Shown piece after piece: positions 1 to 7,630 of a stretch of 34,401 nucleotides of DNA. The DNA is from Pisciglobus halotolerans (GTDB lineage: Bacteria > Bacillota > Bacilli > Lactobacillales > Carnobacteriaceae). Position 1 is the first letter of the stretch. Each line of letters opens with the position of its first letter. The DNA lies in assembly GCF_900113675.1 (NCBI RefSeq), contig NZ_FOQE01000023.1:1-34401 (forward strand), given 5' to 3'. Below the pieces are notes generated by a model that had not been told where the DNA came from, searched no databases, and saw only the letters and a program-made list of their open reading frames with translations. A program made the translations under genes and the position numbers.

Positions 1-165
1 TTTGACGCCGCAAAGTTTACAGCAGGAAGGTCGATAGGTCAATTTTCCGTGTACTACCAGATATTCTTGATCCTTTTTCTTTTCCTTTGTAACGGGAACT
101 TCAGCTAATTGAACATTTGGGTCTTTAATATTGAGCAATTTTTTTATAGAATGAGTGTAGGCCAT
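1..165 (-). CDS. ISL3-family transposase, N-terminal part (cut by window edge)
   Basis: The first 55 codons of a transposase run off the left edge of the window. The start is ATG at 165-163, preceded on the minus strand by an AGGAG ribosome site about 7 bases upstream. The protein begins MAYTHSIKKLLNIKD and reaches RPSCCKLCGVK. The C-C-x-x-C run at this position is typical of the N-terminal zinc finger of ISL3 (IS204/IS1001/IS1165) transposases, which bind the element's inverted repeats. The DDE catalytic domain lies outside the window. The 124 bases between this start and position 289 are the non-coding end of the element. Family assignment is good; the exact IS name is not determined. Confidence 0.85.
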   Translation of the reverse strand, partial: MAYTHSIKKLLNIKDPNVQLAEVPVTKEKKKDQEYLVVHGKLTYRPSCCKLCGVK

Positions 166-289
166 GTGAATTCTCCTATTCTTTTGTGTGGTAACTTAAT
201 TATAGGAGTTCACTGGTCTTTTTTCATTTAAAAACAAAAAATAGTGCCAGTGAACCGATTGGTCCACCAACACTATATATTATAGAGCC
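1..289 (-). mobile_element. ISL3-family insertion sequence, one end only
   Basis: The element ends at 289 with a terminal inverted repeat that reads, on the minus strand, GGCTCTATAATATATAG followed by TGTTGGTGG. ISL3-family ends typically begin GGCTCT or GGTTCT. The next base, 290, is the G of the interrupted pcp start codon, so the junction can be set to the base. ISL3 elements usually make 8-bp target duplications; the predicted duplicate is GAAAATTT (290-297), whose partner lies outside the window. The same terminal sequence, with 5 differences in 24, caps three MITE-like elements elsewhere in the window. Confidence 0.85.
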
Positions 290-1028
290 GAAAATTTTAG
301 TAACCGCATTTGATCCATTTGGTGGAGAAAGCATCAACCCAGCACTAGAAGCAGTAAAAGGACTAGAGGATCGCATAGCTGGTGCAGAAATCGAAAAATT
401 AGAAATTCCAACAGTTTTTGATAAATCAGCAGAAACGGTCCGGAATGCGATCAAAGCCTTCCAACCAGATGTTGTCCTTAGTATTGGACAAGCTGGCGGA
501 CGCTTCGAAGTCTCTCCAGAACGTGTAGCCATCAATGTAGATGACGCACGCATTCCAGATAACGAAGGAAACCAACCAATCGACAAACCGATCCATGAAG
601 ACGGTGAATCAGCATACTTTACACAATTGCCTGTTAAAGCAATGGTCACTGCTGTAAGAGAAGCTGGCATTCCAAGCGGCGTGTCTAACACAGCCGGAAC
701 ATTTGTCTGCAACCACATCATGTATCAAGTACAATATATGATCGACAAAGAATTCCCGAACATCAAAGGCGGCTTTATTCACGTACCGTTCATCCCAGAA
801 CAAGTGATCAACAAACCAGGCCAACCAGCAATGAGCTTGACAGACATGACAAAAGGCCTAACAGCCGCTATCGAAGCCATCGTAGCCTACGACGGCAAAG
901 AAGACCTAAAAGCAATCGGCGCGGCGCCACACATTAAAAAAAGGATGCGAAGCAACCCCGAAAGAGATCGAGCATTAACGCAGGAACAACGCAAGTATCC
1001 CAGCGAAGCGGTTGTGCGGACAGGATAA
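290..1028 (+). pseudogene. pcp: Pyroglutamyl-peptidase I, start codon destroyed by IS insertion
   Basis: This encodes a cytosolic cysteine peptidase that removes N-terminal pyroglutamate. Reading from the IS junction gives [12 protein letters not shown], the normal second residue onward of Pcp, so only the G of the ATG remains. The catalytic triad is intact: Glu78 in ERVAIN, Cys141 in TFVCNH and His165 in FIHVPF, with the family's 63 and 24 residue spacings. No ATG, GTG or TTG lies in frame between 291 and 626. The first, TTG 627, would give about 133 residues lacking the Glu. The family usually ends near residue 215 (His at 930-932), but here the frame continues 31 residues into a dispersed repeat and stops at 1028. 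The gene is therefore altered at both ends. Third codon positions become C-rich and T-poor from about 740 on. Confidence 0.88.
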
Positions 1029-1089
1029 GATAGACATAGCTTTCTGTGTTTCACAGCTCAACTAAAAAGAATGCGAAGCGACCAAAAAA
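942..1089 (+). repeat. AGGATG-module repeat, one full unit plus a fragment
   Basis: A 126-bp unit (942-1067) starts AGGATGCGAAGC and ends CAGCTCAACTAAA. A second, truncated unit starts at 1068 with AGAATGCGAAGCGACC and runs into the terminator. Its first ~75 bases match the 125-bp units after gor (19310 and 19435) at most positions, for example GGAACAACGCAAG and CCCAGCGAAGCGG. Read in the pcp frame it encodes the tail [19 protein letters not shown] and onward. No known repeat name comes to mind. Confidence 0.75.
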
Positions 1090-1090
1090 A

Positions 1091-1135
1091 GCAAAAAGGG
1101 AACAGGTAATACTGTTTCCTTTTTGCTTTTTCATT
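1091..1135 (+). terminator. Intrinsic terminator after pcp
   Basis: Stem GCAAAAAGGGAACAG (1091-1105) pairs with CTGTTTCCTTTTTGC (1112-1126) with one G-T pair and a 6-base loop, followed by TTTTTC. It lies 62 bases after the extended pcp stop. Confidence 0.85.
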
Positions 1136-1147
1136 TTATCTTTTTTT

Positions 1148-1256
1148 GGTTTTACAATATTTAATGTTGGTCAGCACCAATGTGTTCTTATGGCTTTCTA
1201 TCAGTAGCCCATCGACCGAAGAAAATTTCTTTACCAACATTAGAAGAGGAAGAACC
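1148..1256. mobile_element. ISL3-like MITE, copy A (109 bp, internally deleted)
   Basis: The left end GGTTTTACAATATTTAATG and the right end ACCAACATTAGAAGAGGAAG plus AACC match the ends of copies B (19782) and C (27231). Internally it keeps only the right part of copy B, joined just after the left repeat. No 8-bp duplication is visible at its edges (CTTTTTTT against CATTATTT). It sits directly behind the pcp terminator. There is no coding capacity. Confidence 0.75.
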
Positions 1257-1382
1257 CATTATTTGGAAGCTTCTACTGTACCCCTTATTGAAGCTGGTAA
1301 AAAAACGCAATTATTCTTTACGTTTATGTGACTTAGGCCGTTGATTTTTCGTGGCACTCTTTAAAATAGCTTCTCTAAATAA

Positions 1383-1606
1383 GCAGGTGCACGACACGTA
1401 GACTCCTGCGGGAACAGCGGACCAAGTGAGACCCCACAGAACGAAACACAGTGCCGTTCGAGGAGGCTCGCGGTTCGCCCGCGGAAAGTGAAGTGTCTGC
1501 CCTGCATGTATCAACGCTTATTTAAAAATAAAAAAGAACCAAAAATAAAAAACATGATCAGCACAAGTGCGAAAACTTTTTTCCAACCATTAATTGATAC
1601 TATCGC
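1383..1606. repeat. GC-rich structured repeat with AT-rich tail
   Basis: 1383-1505 is far more GC-rich than its surroundings and can fold. GCAGG (1383-1387) pairs with CCTGC (1501-1505), GACAC (1393-1397) pairs with GTGTC (1494-1498), and CTGCGGG with CCCGCGG inside, with further small hairpins (CGAGGAGGCTCG). The ACTCCTGCGGG...CCCGCGGAAAGTGAAGTGTC pattern resembles a dispersed repeat I associate with Bacillus-group genomes; that link is from memory. Its flank to about 1606 is homologous to 9854-9962, for example GAAGTGTCT-CCCTGC and CCA-CAATTAAT type segments, so the repeat unit includes the tail. Confidence 0.55.
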
Positions 1607-1757
1607 GATTCGTCATTATTTGTGTGTTTACTTTTATTTAATACGATAACAAATAGAAAAAAACAGTATGTTGTGCCTCCAAGGAGGAAATCCCTAGAGT
1701 GATTACCTAAATGACTAAATGAGCCGGTCTGAAAAAATAGTAGGCGATGAAAGGTTG

Positions 1758-1806
1758 AAACATTCATCCACCTATGCCGAACAGAGCATAGAAGGCCGTT
1801 CATTGC
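1758..1806 (+). repeat. Partial copy of the array-end module
   Basis: AAACATTCATCCACCTATGCC and the following GAACAGAGCATAGAAGGC resemble the middle of the modules that end the two large 52-bp arrays (near 16704 and 24177). The match is short and imperfect. The rest of 1607-1845 shows no gene or other clear element. Confidence 0.35.
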
Positions 1807-1845
1807 AGTGTTATTGATCGTCGTTATCAGTATGACAGAGCTGTT

Positions 1846-2667
1846 TTAGCATGCTTCATTTGTTTCAACTGCAACACCGAAATGATCAGAAACGACTGGA
1901 TAGTGATGTCCGTTGAAGATCACCTTTGAGGAAATCACTGGAACAGGATGATTCGAAAAGATATAATCCATTCGCAAACCTGTTTGATTATCTGTCCATC
2001 CATCAATTGCCTTTGCAACAGTAAAGCCGTTATCTTTTTCTTCAGCAAGCATGTAAGTGTCGAACCATTGTTGTGAAACTCTCTCATATCCTTCTTCTTT
2101 TTGGTCGGCTGGATTGTTGAAATCCCCCATTAGAAATATCGAACCTGATAATGATTCAAAAACTTTTTGGGCTTTTTCCCATTGGCTTGAAAAGGGTTCT
2201 TCCTCATCTTGCCACCAACCAAGGTGCAGACTGAAGTACCAATGCCCTTTTGACTTGATGCCAAGGGCTTTGCGGCTCTTGTAATTATCATAGGACTTAT
2301 TTTCTGAAACAAAAAACGAGGAAACTTCTTCAATCGGATTCAAACTCAATAGAGCCAAACCTTCATCGTAGCGGTCATACCCAACATGAGAAGGTTCCCA
2401 AGTCCAATAGTAAGAAATTCCCTTTTCACGAAGTTTTTCCTGTAAAAGTAGCGCAAAGTTATCTTCTTTGATGGGATGTTCTTTGTTTGCCTCTTCAAAA
2501 GAAAGCAACCTCGACTGCTCTACTAAAGGAGCAGCAATCGATTGATTCACTTCTTGCAAAGCGATCACATCAAATTGCTGCGCAGCGATTGCTTCACATA
2601 AGAACGTCAACTTTTCAAGTGCCTCTTCTTCCATCCAGCTGTGTGTGTTCAATGTTAGCAATTTCAA
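1846..2667 (-). CDS. mapP: Maltose 6'-phosphate phosphatase (EEP family)
   Basis: A 273-residue cytosolic phosphatase of the endonuclease/exonuclease/phosphatase fold. Motifs in order are LNTHSW near the N-terminus, IALQEVNQ with the metal-binding Glu, LGWW, LMGDFNNPA, DYIFSN and SDHFGV near the C-terminus with the catalytic Asp-His. The family includes nucleases, but a copy directly downstream of malT is what E. faecalis MapP is known to be. It dephosphorylates maltose 6'-phosphate made by the PTS so that maltose phosphorylase can act. The start is TTG 2667, set by GGGG 7-8 bases upstream. The gap to the malT stop is only 3 bases, so the two are surely cotranscribed. The assignment of substrate rests on context. 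Confidence 0.82.
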   Translation of the reverse strand: MKLLTLNTHSWMEEEALEKLTFLCEAIAAQQFDVIALQEVNQSIAAPLVEQSRLLSFEEANKEHPIKEDNFALLLQEKLREKGISYYWTWEPSHVGYDRYDEGLALLSLNPIEEVSSFFVSENKSYDNYKSRKALGIKSKGHWYFSLHLGWWQDEEEPFSSQWEKAQKVFESLSGSIFLMGDFNNPADQKEEGYERVSQQWFDTYMLAEEKDNGFTVAKAIDGWTDNQTGLRMDYIFSNHPVPVISSKVIFNGHHYPVVSDHFGVAVETNEAC

Positions 2668-2670
2668 TTT

Positions 2671-4332
2671 CTATACCCCTAATTCGTCGAGAATATCTGA
2701 TTTTAAAATATCGGCTTTAGGTCCATAAATAGCTTGGATACCTGTACCTTTTTTAACCAAACCAAGAGCGCCCAACTTCTTCCAATCTTCTTCGTTTTTG
2801 ACAGCTTCTGGATCTTTGACGGTTACACGCAAACGTGTCATACAAGCATCTACATCTGAAATGTTTGTTTTTCCGCCTAATGCTTCAATGATCCCAGCCA
2901 CTTGCGCATTCGTTGTTTCGTTTGTTGGGGCTGCGTTTGTTTCTTCATCATCAGTTGTTTCTGATGAAGATTCATCAATGTAATTACCAAGACGACCTGG
3001 AGTAGCGATGTTGAATTTTCCGATCATCCAATAAGAAATACCATAAGCAAGTAAGAAGAAAATCACACAAGAAAGAACAAAATTGATGACATCTCCTAAT
3101 AACCCCGCATTGATCGACATTGGAATACGGGTCAAGAATTCAAGAATACCAAACGAGTGAACACGTAAGTTGATGATATCTACTAACGCAAAAGACAAAC
3201 CTTGAATCACTGCATAAATACCATATAAAGCAGGAGCAGCAAACATAAACATAAATTCAAGCGGTTCTGTCACACCTGTCAAGAAAACAGCTAAACCGGC
3301 AGAAAAGAAAATAGATTTGTACTTAGAACGTTTGTCTTTGTCTGTACGACGATACATTGCAAATGCAATTCCCAACAATGTTCCGGCAGCACCAATCATT
3401 TGTCCGGCCTTAAAGCGGGCAGGTGTCACGGAAGCCAAAAGATTGTTATAAGCAGCTGTATCTCCAGCGTTTTTCAAGTTGACCAAGTCACTCGTCCAAG
3501 CTAACCACAAAGGATCTTGTCCGAAAACTTGTGTACCGGCAGAAGATCCGGTCAATACAGTATAAGTTCCGCCTAGTGCAGTATAGTTGACTGGGATCGT
3601 CAGCATATGGTGCAAACCGAAAGGCAGTAGAAGACGTTCTAATGTACCATAAACAAATGGCGCAAAGATAGGAGCTGTCTCACTTGAAGTAGCGATCCAT
3701 TGTCCAAAGTTGTTGATACCTGTTTGGATGATCGGCCAAACAACAGCTAAGACAAGCGAAATGATCACTGACCATAGAATAACGACAAATGGAACAAAAC
3801 GCTTTCCATTAAAAAAAGAAAGGGCTTCAGGAAGTTTGCGGTAATTATAATACTTGTTGAAGATGACTGCGCCGACGAATCCAGCAATGATCCCTACAAA
3901 TACCCCCATGTTCAACGCAGGTGCACCTAAGATAGAAGTAAAGTAACCGTCTACCAAAATCTCGCTGCCAAACAAAGTATGCGTTGTTGCACCTTCTGTT
4001 GTCAGCATTTCAGATGTTACACCGAATAATGCACCTGTAGTTACATTGATCAGGATAAATGCTAATAGCGCTGCGAAAGCACCGCCAGCTCTTTCTTTTG
4101 CCCATGAACCCCCGATTGCTGCAGCGAATAAGATATGTAGGTTACCAATGATGGCCCAACCTAAACTTTCCATTACGCCGCCAGTTGTACCGATAAGGAA
4201 TAAATCTCCACCAAACATAGTGATCATTTTTCCAATACTGATCATCAATCCTGCGGCTGGCATCACGGCCACTACGACCATCAATGCTTTTCCTAACTTT
4301 TGCCAAAAATCAAATGAAAAAAACTTTTTCAT
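2671..4332 (-). CDS. malT: Maltose PTS permease EIICB
   Basis: A 553-residue PTS transporter of the glucose family that imports maltose and phosphorylates it. Residues 1 to about 440 form the membrane EIIC domain (FWQKLGKALMVVVAVMPAAGL start, conserved GLHHMLTIP and TEPLEFMF). An acidic Thr/Asn/Glu linker follows (about 445-470), then EIIB with the phosphorylated Cys near residue 497 in DACMTRLR. There is no EIIA domain, so a separate EIIA is needed. I chose ATG 4332 because GGAGAGG lies 8 bases upstream; the open frame extends 29 codons further but without a ribosome site and into the promoter. It is divergent from malP across a 312-base region with three operator-like sites. The glucose/trehalose PTS relatives look alike; the locus makes maltose most likely. 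Confidence 0.88.
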   Translation of the reverse strand: MKKFFSFDFWQKLGKALMVVVAVMPAAGLMISIGKMITMFGGDLFLIGTTGGVMESLGWAIIGNLHILFAAAIGGSWAKERAGGAFAALLAFILINVTTGALFGVTSEMLTTEGATTHTLFGSEILVDGYFTSILGAPALNMGVFVGIIAGFVGAVIFNKYYNYRKLPEALSFFNGKRFVPFVVILWSVIISLVLAVVWPIIQTGINNFGQWIATSSETAPIFAPFVYGTLERLLLPFGLHHMLTIPVNYTALGGTYTVLTGSSAGTQVFGQDPLWLAWTSDLVNLKNAGDTAAYNNLLASVTPARFKAGQMIGAAGTLLGIAFAMYRRTDKDKRSKYKSIFFSAGLAVFLTGVTEPLEFMFMFAAPALYGIYAVIQGLSFALVDIINLRVHSFGILEFLTRIPMSINAGLLGDVINFVLSCVIFFLLAYGISYWMIGKFNIATPGRLGNYIDESSSETTDDEETNAAPTNETTNAQVAGIIEALGGKTNISDVDACMTRLRVTVKDPEAVKNEEDWKKLGALGLVKKGTGIQAIYGPKADILKSDILDELGV

Positions 4333-4374
4333 TTTAAAAACCTCTCCTTCTTGTTCCGTTAAAAAATAAATAAT

Positions 4375-4386
4375 GCAAACGTTTGC
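4375..4386. promoter_or_regulatory. MalR/CcpA-type operator O1
   Basis: GCAAACGTTTGC is a perfect 12-bp palindrome matching LacI-family maltose-regulator operators and most of a cre site. It lies just downstream of the malT -10, where a bound repressor would block transcription. Confidence 0.8.
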
Positions 4387-4390
4387 CTTA

Positions 4391-4419
4391 AATATACGTT
4401 TATTCAACAGAAAATGCAA
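4391..4419 (-). promoter_or_regulatory. malT-mapP promoter
   Basis: On the minus strand TTGCAT (4419-4414) and TATATT (4396-4391) are separated by 17 bases. The -35 overlaps O2 and the -10 sits next to O1. Transcription would start near 4384, inside O1. Confidence 0.75.
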
Positions 4420-4427
4420 GCGTTTTT
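4416..4427. promoter_or_regulatory. Weaker operator-like site O2
   Basis: GCAAGCGTTTTT keeps the left half and centre of GCAANCGTTTGC. It overlaps the malT -35. Confidence 0.45.
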
Positions 4428-4541
4428 CTGTTGTTTATGCTAAGAAGAAACTTGTTACCGATAACAGAATTGTTGAATCGCGAGGATAAGCGGTTTTTGG
4501 AGCAAAAAGAGAAGAGCGTAGATAAAAAAACGATTTTTGAA

Positions 4542-4570
4542 TTGACAATGCAACCGTTTGCGTATAGACT
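4542..4570 (+). promoter_or_regulatory. malP operon promoter
   Basis: TTGACA (4542-4547), a 17-base spacer, then TAGACT (4565-4570). The spacer is filled by operator O3, the classic layout for steric repression. The leader to malP ATG is about 70 bases. Confidence 0.75.
4550..4561. promoter_or_regulatory. MalR/CcpA-type operator O3
   Basis: GCAACCGTTTGC differs from O1 by one base and occupies the -35/-10 spacer of the malP promoter. Its centre is 175 bp from that of O1. Confidence 0.75.
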
Positions 4571-4644
4571 GACGTTGAATAACAGAGAAATTGAAAGCAG
4601 CAGGGAGGATCCCTATGCCATTCAATGAATCAGGAGGAAAAGAA

Positions 4645-6915
4645 ATGACAGATAATCGATTGTTTGATATTGATGAATGGAAAGTAAAAACTACACTGTT
4701 GAATAAAAAAGAACGCCGATTGCAAGAGAGCTTAACTAGTATTGGAAACGGATATATGGGCATGCGCGGCAACTTCGAAGAAACTTACTCAGGAGATCAT
4801 CATCAAGGAAGTTACATAGGCGGCATCTGGTACCCTGACAAAACGCGAGTAGGCTGGTGGAAGATCGGTTACCCAGAATATTTTGGTAAAGTGATCAATA
4901 CAATGAACTTCATTCAGTTGGACATTGTGATCGATGGTGAAAAAGTTGATCTGTATACAGATACGATAACGGACTTTGAAATGGAATTGGACATGCAGCA
5001 TGGTCTGTTGAATCGACGTTATGTGATAGACAAAAAAGGTAAAAAAGCAGCTGTTAATGTAGAACGTTTTGTTAGTTTGGATCAAAAAGAATTGTGTGCC
5101 ATTCGTTTATCGGTGACGAGTTTATCTGACACGATCGATGTAGAATTGATACCTGCATTAGACGGTGATGTCACAAATGAAGATGCCAATTATGAAGAAA
5201 AATTCTGGCTGCCTGTTGCGTCAAAAGCGAATACACTGGTGATCGAAACCAAACCAAATGACTTTGGCATTGAACAATTCACTGTTGGAGCAACGATGAC
5301 GAACCGCGTAACGCATGTTGAAAAAACGGGTGAAGTGCTGACGCCGATGAAAGTTTCTGAAACGTATAGTGGTAATTTAACACCAGGACAATCGGCAACG
5401 ATCGAAAAACGGGTCGTGCTCACAACTTCTCGCGACTATGATCCAGAAAAGGTAGAACAACAAAGCCAAGTGATCAGTCAGGCAGTAGATGCTTTATCCT
5501 TTGACGAATTGAAAAGACGTCATCAAACGTTATGGTTGGAAAGATGGCAAAAGGCGGATATTGAAATCGGTGGAGATCCAGCTGCGCAACAAGGCATTCG
5601 TTTCAATCTATTCCAATTATTCTCCACTTATTATGGTGAAGACTACCGCTTAAATATTGGACCAAAAGGTTTTACAGGTGAAAAGTATGGCGGTGCCACT
5701 TACTGGGATACAGAAGCTTATGCCGTTCCCCTTTATTTAGCTTTAGCCGATCAAAGCGTAACCAAAAACTTATTGACGTATCGTCACAATCAGTTGCCAG
5801 AAGCTGAGCACAATGCGCGTCAGCAAGGATTGAAAGGTGCATTGTATCCAATGGTCACATTTACAGGTGTTGAATGCCACAACGAGTGGGAAATCACCTT
5901 TGAAGAGATCCACCGGAATGGCGCAATGGCACATGCGATCTACAACTACACGAACTATACAGGCGATGAAACCTATTTGAAAGAAAAAGGATTAGATGTC
6001 TTAGTAGGCATCAGCCGTTTTTGGGCCGATCGTGTGCATTATCATCGGACGAAAGATCAATATATGATCCACGGTGTTACAGGACCGAATGAGTACGAAA
6101 ATAACGTAAACAATAACTGGTACACAAATAAAATGGCAGCTTGGACATTGCGTTACACACTATCAGTACTCCCATTGGCACCGCTGAAAAAAGAAGAACT
6201 TCATATCAGCGAAGAAGAACTGGACAAATGGCAAGACATTATCAATAAAATGTATTATCCTTATGACAAAGAACAAGGCATCTTCGTTCAACATGATACT
6301 TTCCTTGATAAAGACTTGCGGCCAGTCAGCGCGTTAGATCCTGCTGAGCTGCCATTGAATCAGAACTGGTCTTGGGATAAGATCTTGCGTTCGCCATTCA
6401 TCAAGCAGGCAGATGTTTTGCAAGGCCTCTACTTCTTTAGAGATGAATTCTCAACTGAAGAGATCGAGCGCCAATTCGATTTTTATGAACCTATGACTGT
6501 TCATGAATCAAGTCTATCACCAAGTATTCATGCGATTTTGGCTGCTGATCTTAAAAAGATGGACAAAGCGGTTGCTTTTTATGAACGAACTGCACGTTTA
6601 GACTTGGATAATTATAATAATGATACCGAAGATGGCTTACACATCACTTCTATGACGGGAAGCTGGCTGACGATCGTTCAAGGATTCGCAGGAATGAAAA
6701 CGACTGATGGACGCTTATCCTTTAGACCGTATTTGCCTAAGAACTGGCAAAACTATGCTTTCCATATCAATTATCGCGATCGTTTGTTAAAAGTATCGGT
6801 AACAAGTGATGAAGTGAAGATAGCATTATTAGAAGGTGAGCCGCTAGACATGGCGGTTTACGATGAAGCTGTTTTACTGAAGCAAGTATACACTTGCAAA
6901 ACAGTTGCTGTTTAG
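4645..6915 (+). CDS. malP: Maltose phosphorylase (GH65)
   Basis: A 756-residue cytosolic enzyme that splits maltose with phosphate into glucose and beta-D-glucose 1-phosphate. Order of domains: N-terminal beta-sandwich with [13 protein letters not shown], then the (alpha/alpha)6 barrel with [11 protein letters not shown] and [10 protein letters not shown], then the C-terminal small domain. The catalytic Glu is expected in VTGPNEYEN, at residue 483, very close to its number in the Lactobacillus enzyme. The start at ATG 4645 follows AGGAGG by 7 bases and puts [10 protein letters not shown] at the usual N-terminus. An in-frame ATG at 4615, itself 6 bases after GGAGG, would add 10 residues. First gene of the four-gene plus-strand operon; pgmB starts 43 bases after its stop. 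Confidence 0.93.
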   Translation: MTDNRLFDIDEWKVKTTLLNKKERRLQESLTSIGNGYMGMRGNFEETYSGDHHQGSYIGGIWYPDKTRVGWWKIGYPEYFGKVINTMNFIQLDIVIDGEKVDLYTDTITDFEMELDMQHGLLNRRYVIDKKGKKAAVNVERFVSLDQKELCAIRLSVTSLSDTIDVELIPALDGDVTNEDANYEEKFWLPVASKANTLVIETKPNDFGIEQFTVGATMTNRVTHVEKTGEVLTPMKVSETYSGNLTPGQSATIEKRVVLTTSRDYDPEKVEQQSQVISQAVDALSFDELKRRHQTLWLERWQKADIEIGGDPAAQQGIRFNLFQLFSTYYGEDYRLNIGPKGFTGEKYGGATYWDTEAYAVPLYLALADQSVTKNLLTYRHNQLPEAEHNARQQGLKGALYPMVTFTGVECHNEWEITFEEIHRNGAMAHAIYNYTNYTGDETYLKEKGLDVLVGISRFWADRVHYHRTKDQYMIHGVTGPNEYENNVNNNWYTNKMAAWTLRYTLSVLPLAPLKKEELHISEEELDKWQDIINKMYYPYDKEQGIFVQHDTFLDKDLRPVSALDPAELPLNQNWSWDKILRSPFIKQADVLQGLYFFRDEFSTEEIERQFDFYEPMTVHESSLSPSIHAILAADLKKMDKAVAFYERTARLDLDNYNNDTEDGLHITSMTGSWLTIVQGFAGMKTTDGRLSFRPYLPKNWQNYAFHINYRDRLLKVSVTSDEVKIALLEGEPLDMAVYDEAVLLKQVYTCKTVAV

Positions 6916-6958
6916 TAACGAACATACTGATCAACATGAGGAAGGAAGCGTGAAGAAG

Positions 6959-7630
6959 ATGAAAGCTGTATTATTTGATTTAGATGGTGTGATCACAGAC
7001 ACTGCTGTTTACCATTACAAAGCTTGGAAAGCATTGGCTGCAAAAATTGGAATTGAGATCGATGAAGCGTTTAACGAGCAATTGAAGGGTATCAGCCGCA
7101 TGGACTCTCTAGAGAGTATTTTGGCAAAAGGGAGCAAATTAGACGCCTACTCAGAGGAAGATAAGCTTGCATTGGCAACAGAAAAAAATGATTTGTATAA
7201 AACCATGATCCAGCAAATGACGCCTGAAGACATTCTTCCAGGAATCAATGATCTGATTTCGGGATTAAAGGCAAAAGGGATGCGTTTAGGCTTGGCTTCT
7301 GCCAGCCAAAACGGTCCGATGATTTTAGAAAAGCTCGGTCTTAAAGATACATTTGATGAAATCGTCGACCCTGCTCAATTGAAAGCTGGCAAACCAGATC
7401 CAGAAATTTTCTTGACGGGCGCGCAAGATTTGGGCTTTAAACCAGAAGAATGCGTAGGTATAGAAGATGCAGCAGCCGGCGTAGACGCTATCAATGCAGC
7501 CGGTATGGTTTCGATTGGAGTAGGAAACGAACAAACTTTACAAAAAGCGACAACAGTTGTGCCGGATACAGCTTCTCTTTCAGCAGCTTTAGTAGAACGT
7601 GTGTGGAGGGAAACGGTTGAACATTCGTAA
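6959..7630 (+). CDS. pgmB: Beta-phosphoglucomutase
   Basis: A 223-residue HAD-superfamily enzyme that turns beta-glucose 1-phosphate from MalP into glucose 6-phosphate. The N-terminal FDLDGVITDT gives nucleophile Asp7 and acid/base Asp9. The cap domain follows (KALAAKIGIE, ISRMDSLESIL), then the core motifs LASASQNG, AGKPDPEIFL and GIEDAAAGVDAI. ATG 6959 was chosen because KAVLFDLDG is the usual N-terminus. A GTG at 6950 also reads in frame but sits almost on top of the AGGAAGG site at about 6940. The last 14 bases overlap malM, suggesting coupled translation. Confidence 0.92.
   Translation: MKAVLFDLDGVITDTAVYHYKAWKALAAKIGIEIDEAFNEQLKGISRMDSLESILAKGSKLDAYSEEDKLALATEKNDLYKTMIQQMTPEDILPGINDLISGLKAKGMRLGLASASQNGPMILEKLGLKDTFDEIVDPAQLKAGKPDPEIFLTGAQDLGFKPEECVGIEDAAAGVDAINAAGMVSIGVGNEQTLQKATTVVPDTASLSAALVERVWRETVEHS

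Noticed and set aside
627-1028. A working 133-residue gene starting at 627
   Set aside because: It is the C-terminal part of Pcp, lacks the catalytic Glu, and has no ribosome site before the TTG.
1311-1514. Minus-strand 67-codon frame
   Set aside because: It runs across the GC-rich folded repeat and has no ribosome site or family likeness.
1600-1803. Minus-strand 67-codon frame
   Set aside because: It covers repeat-derived AT-rich DNA, with no ribosome site or recognisable motif.
4333-4419. 29-residue N-terminal extension of MalT
   Set aside because: It would start inside the promoter and operators and has no ribosome site; GGAGAGG marks ATG 4332.
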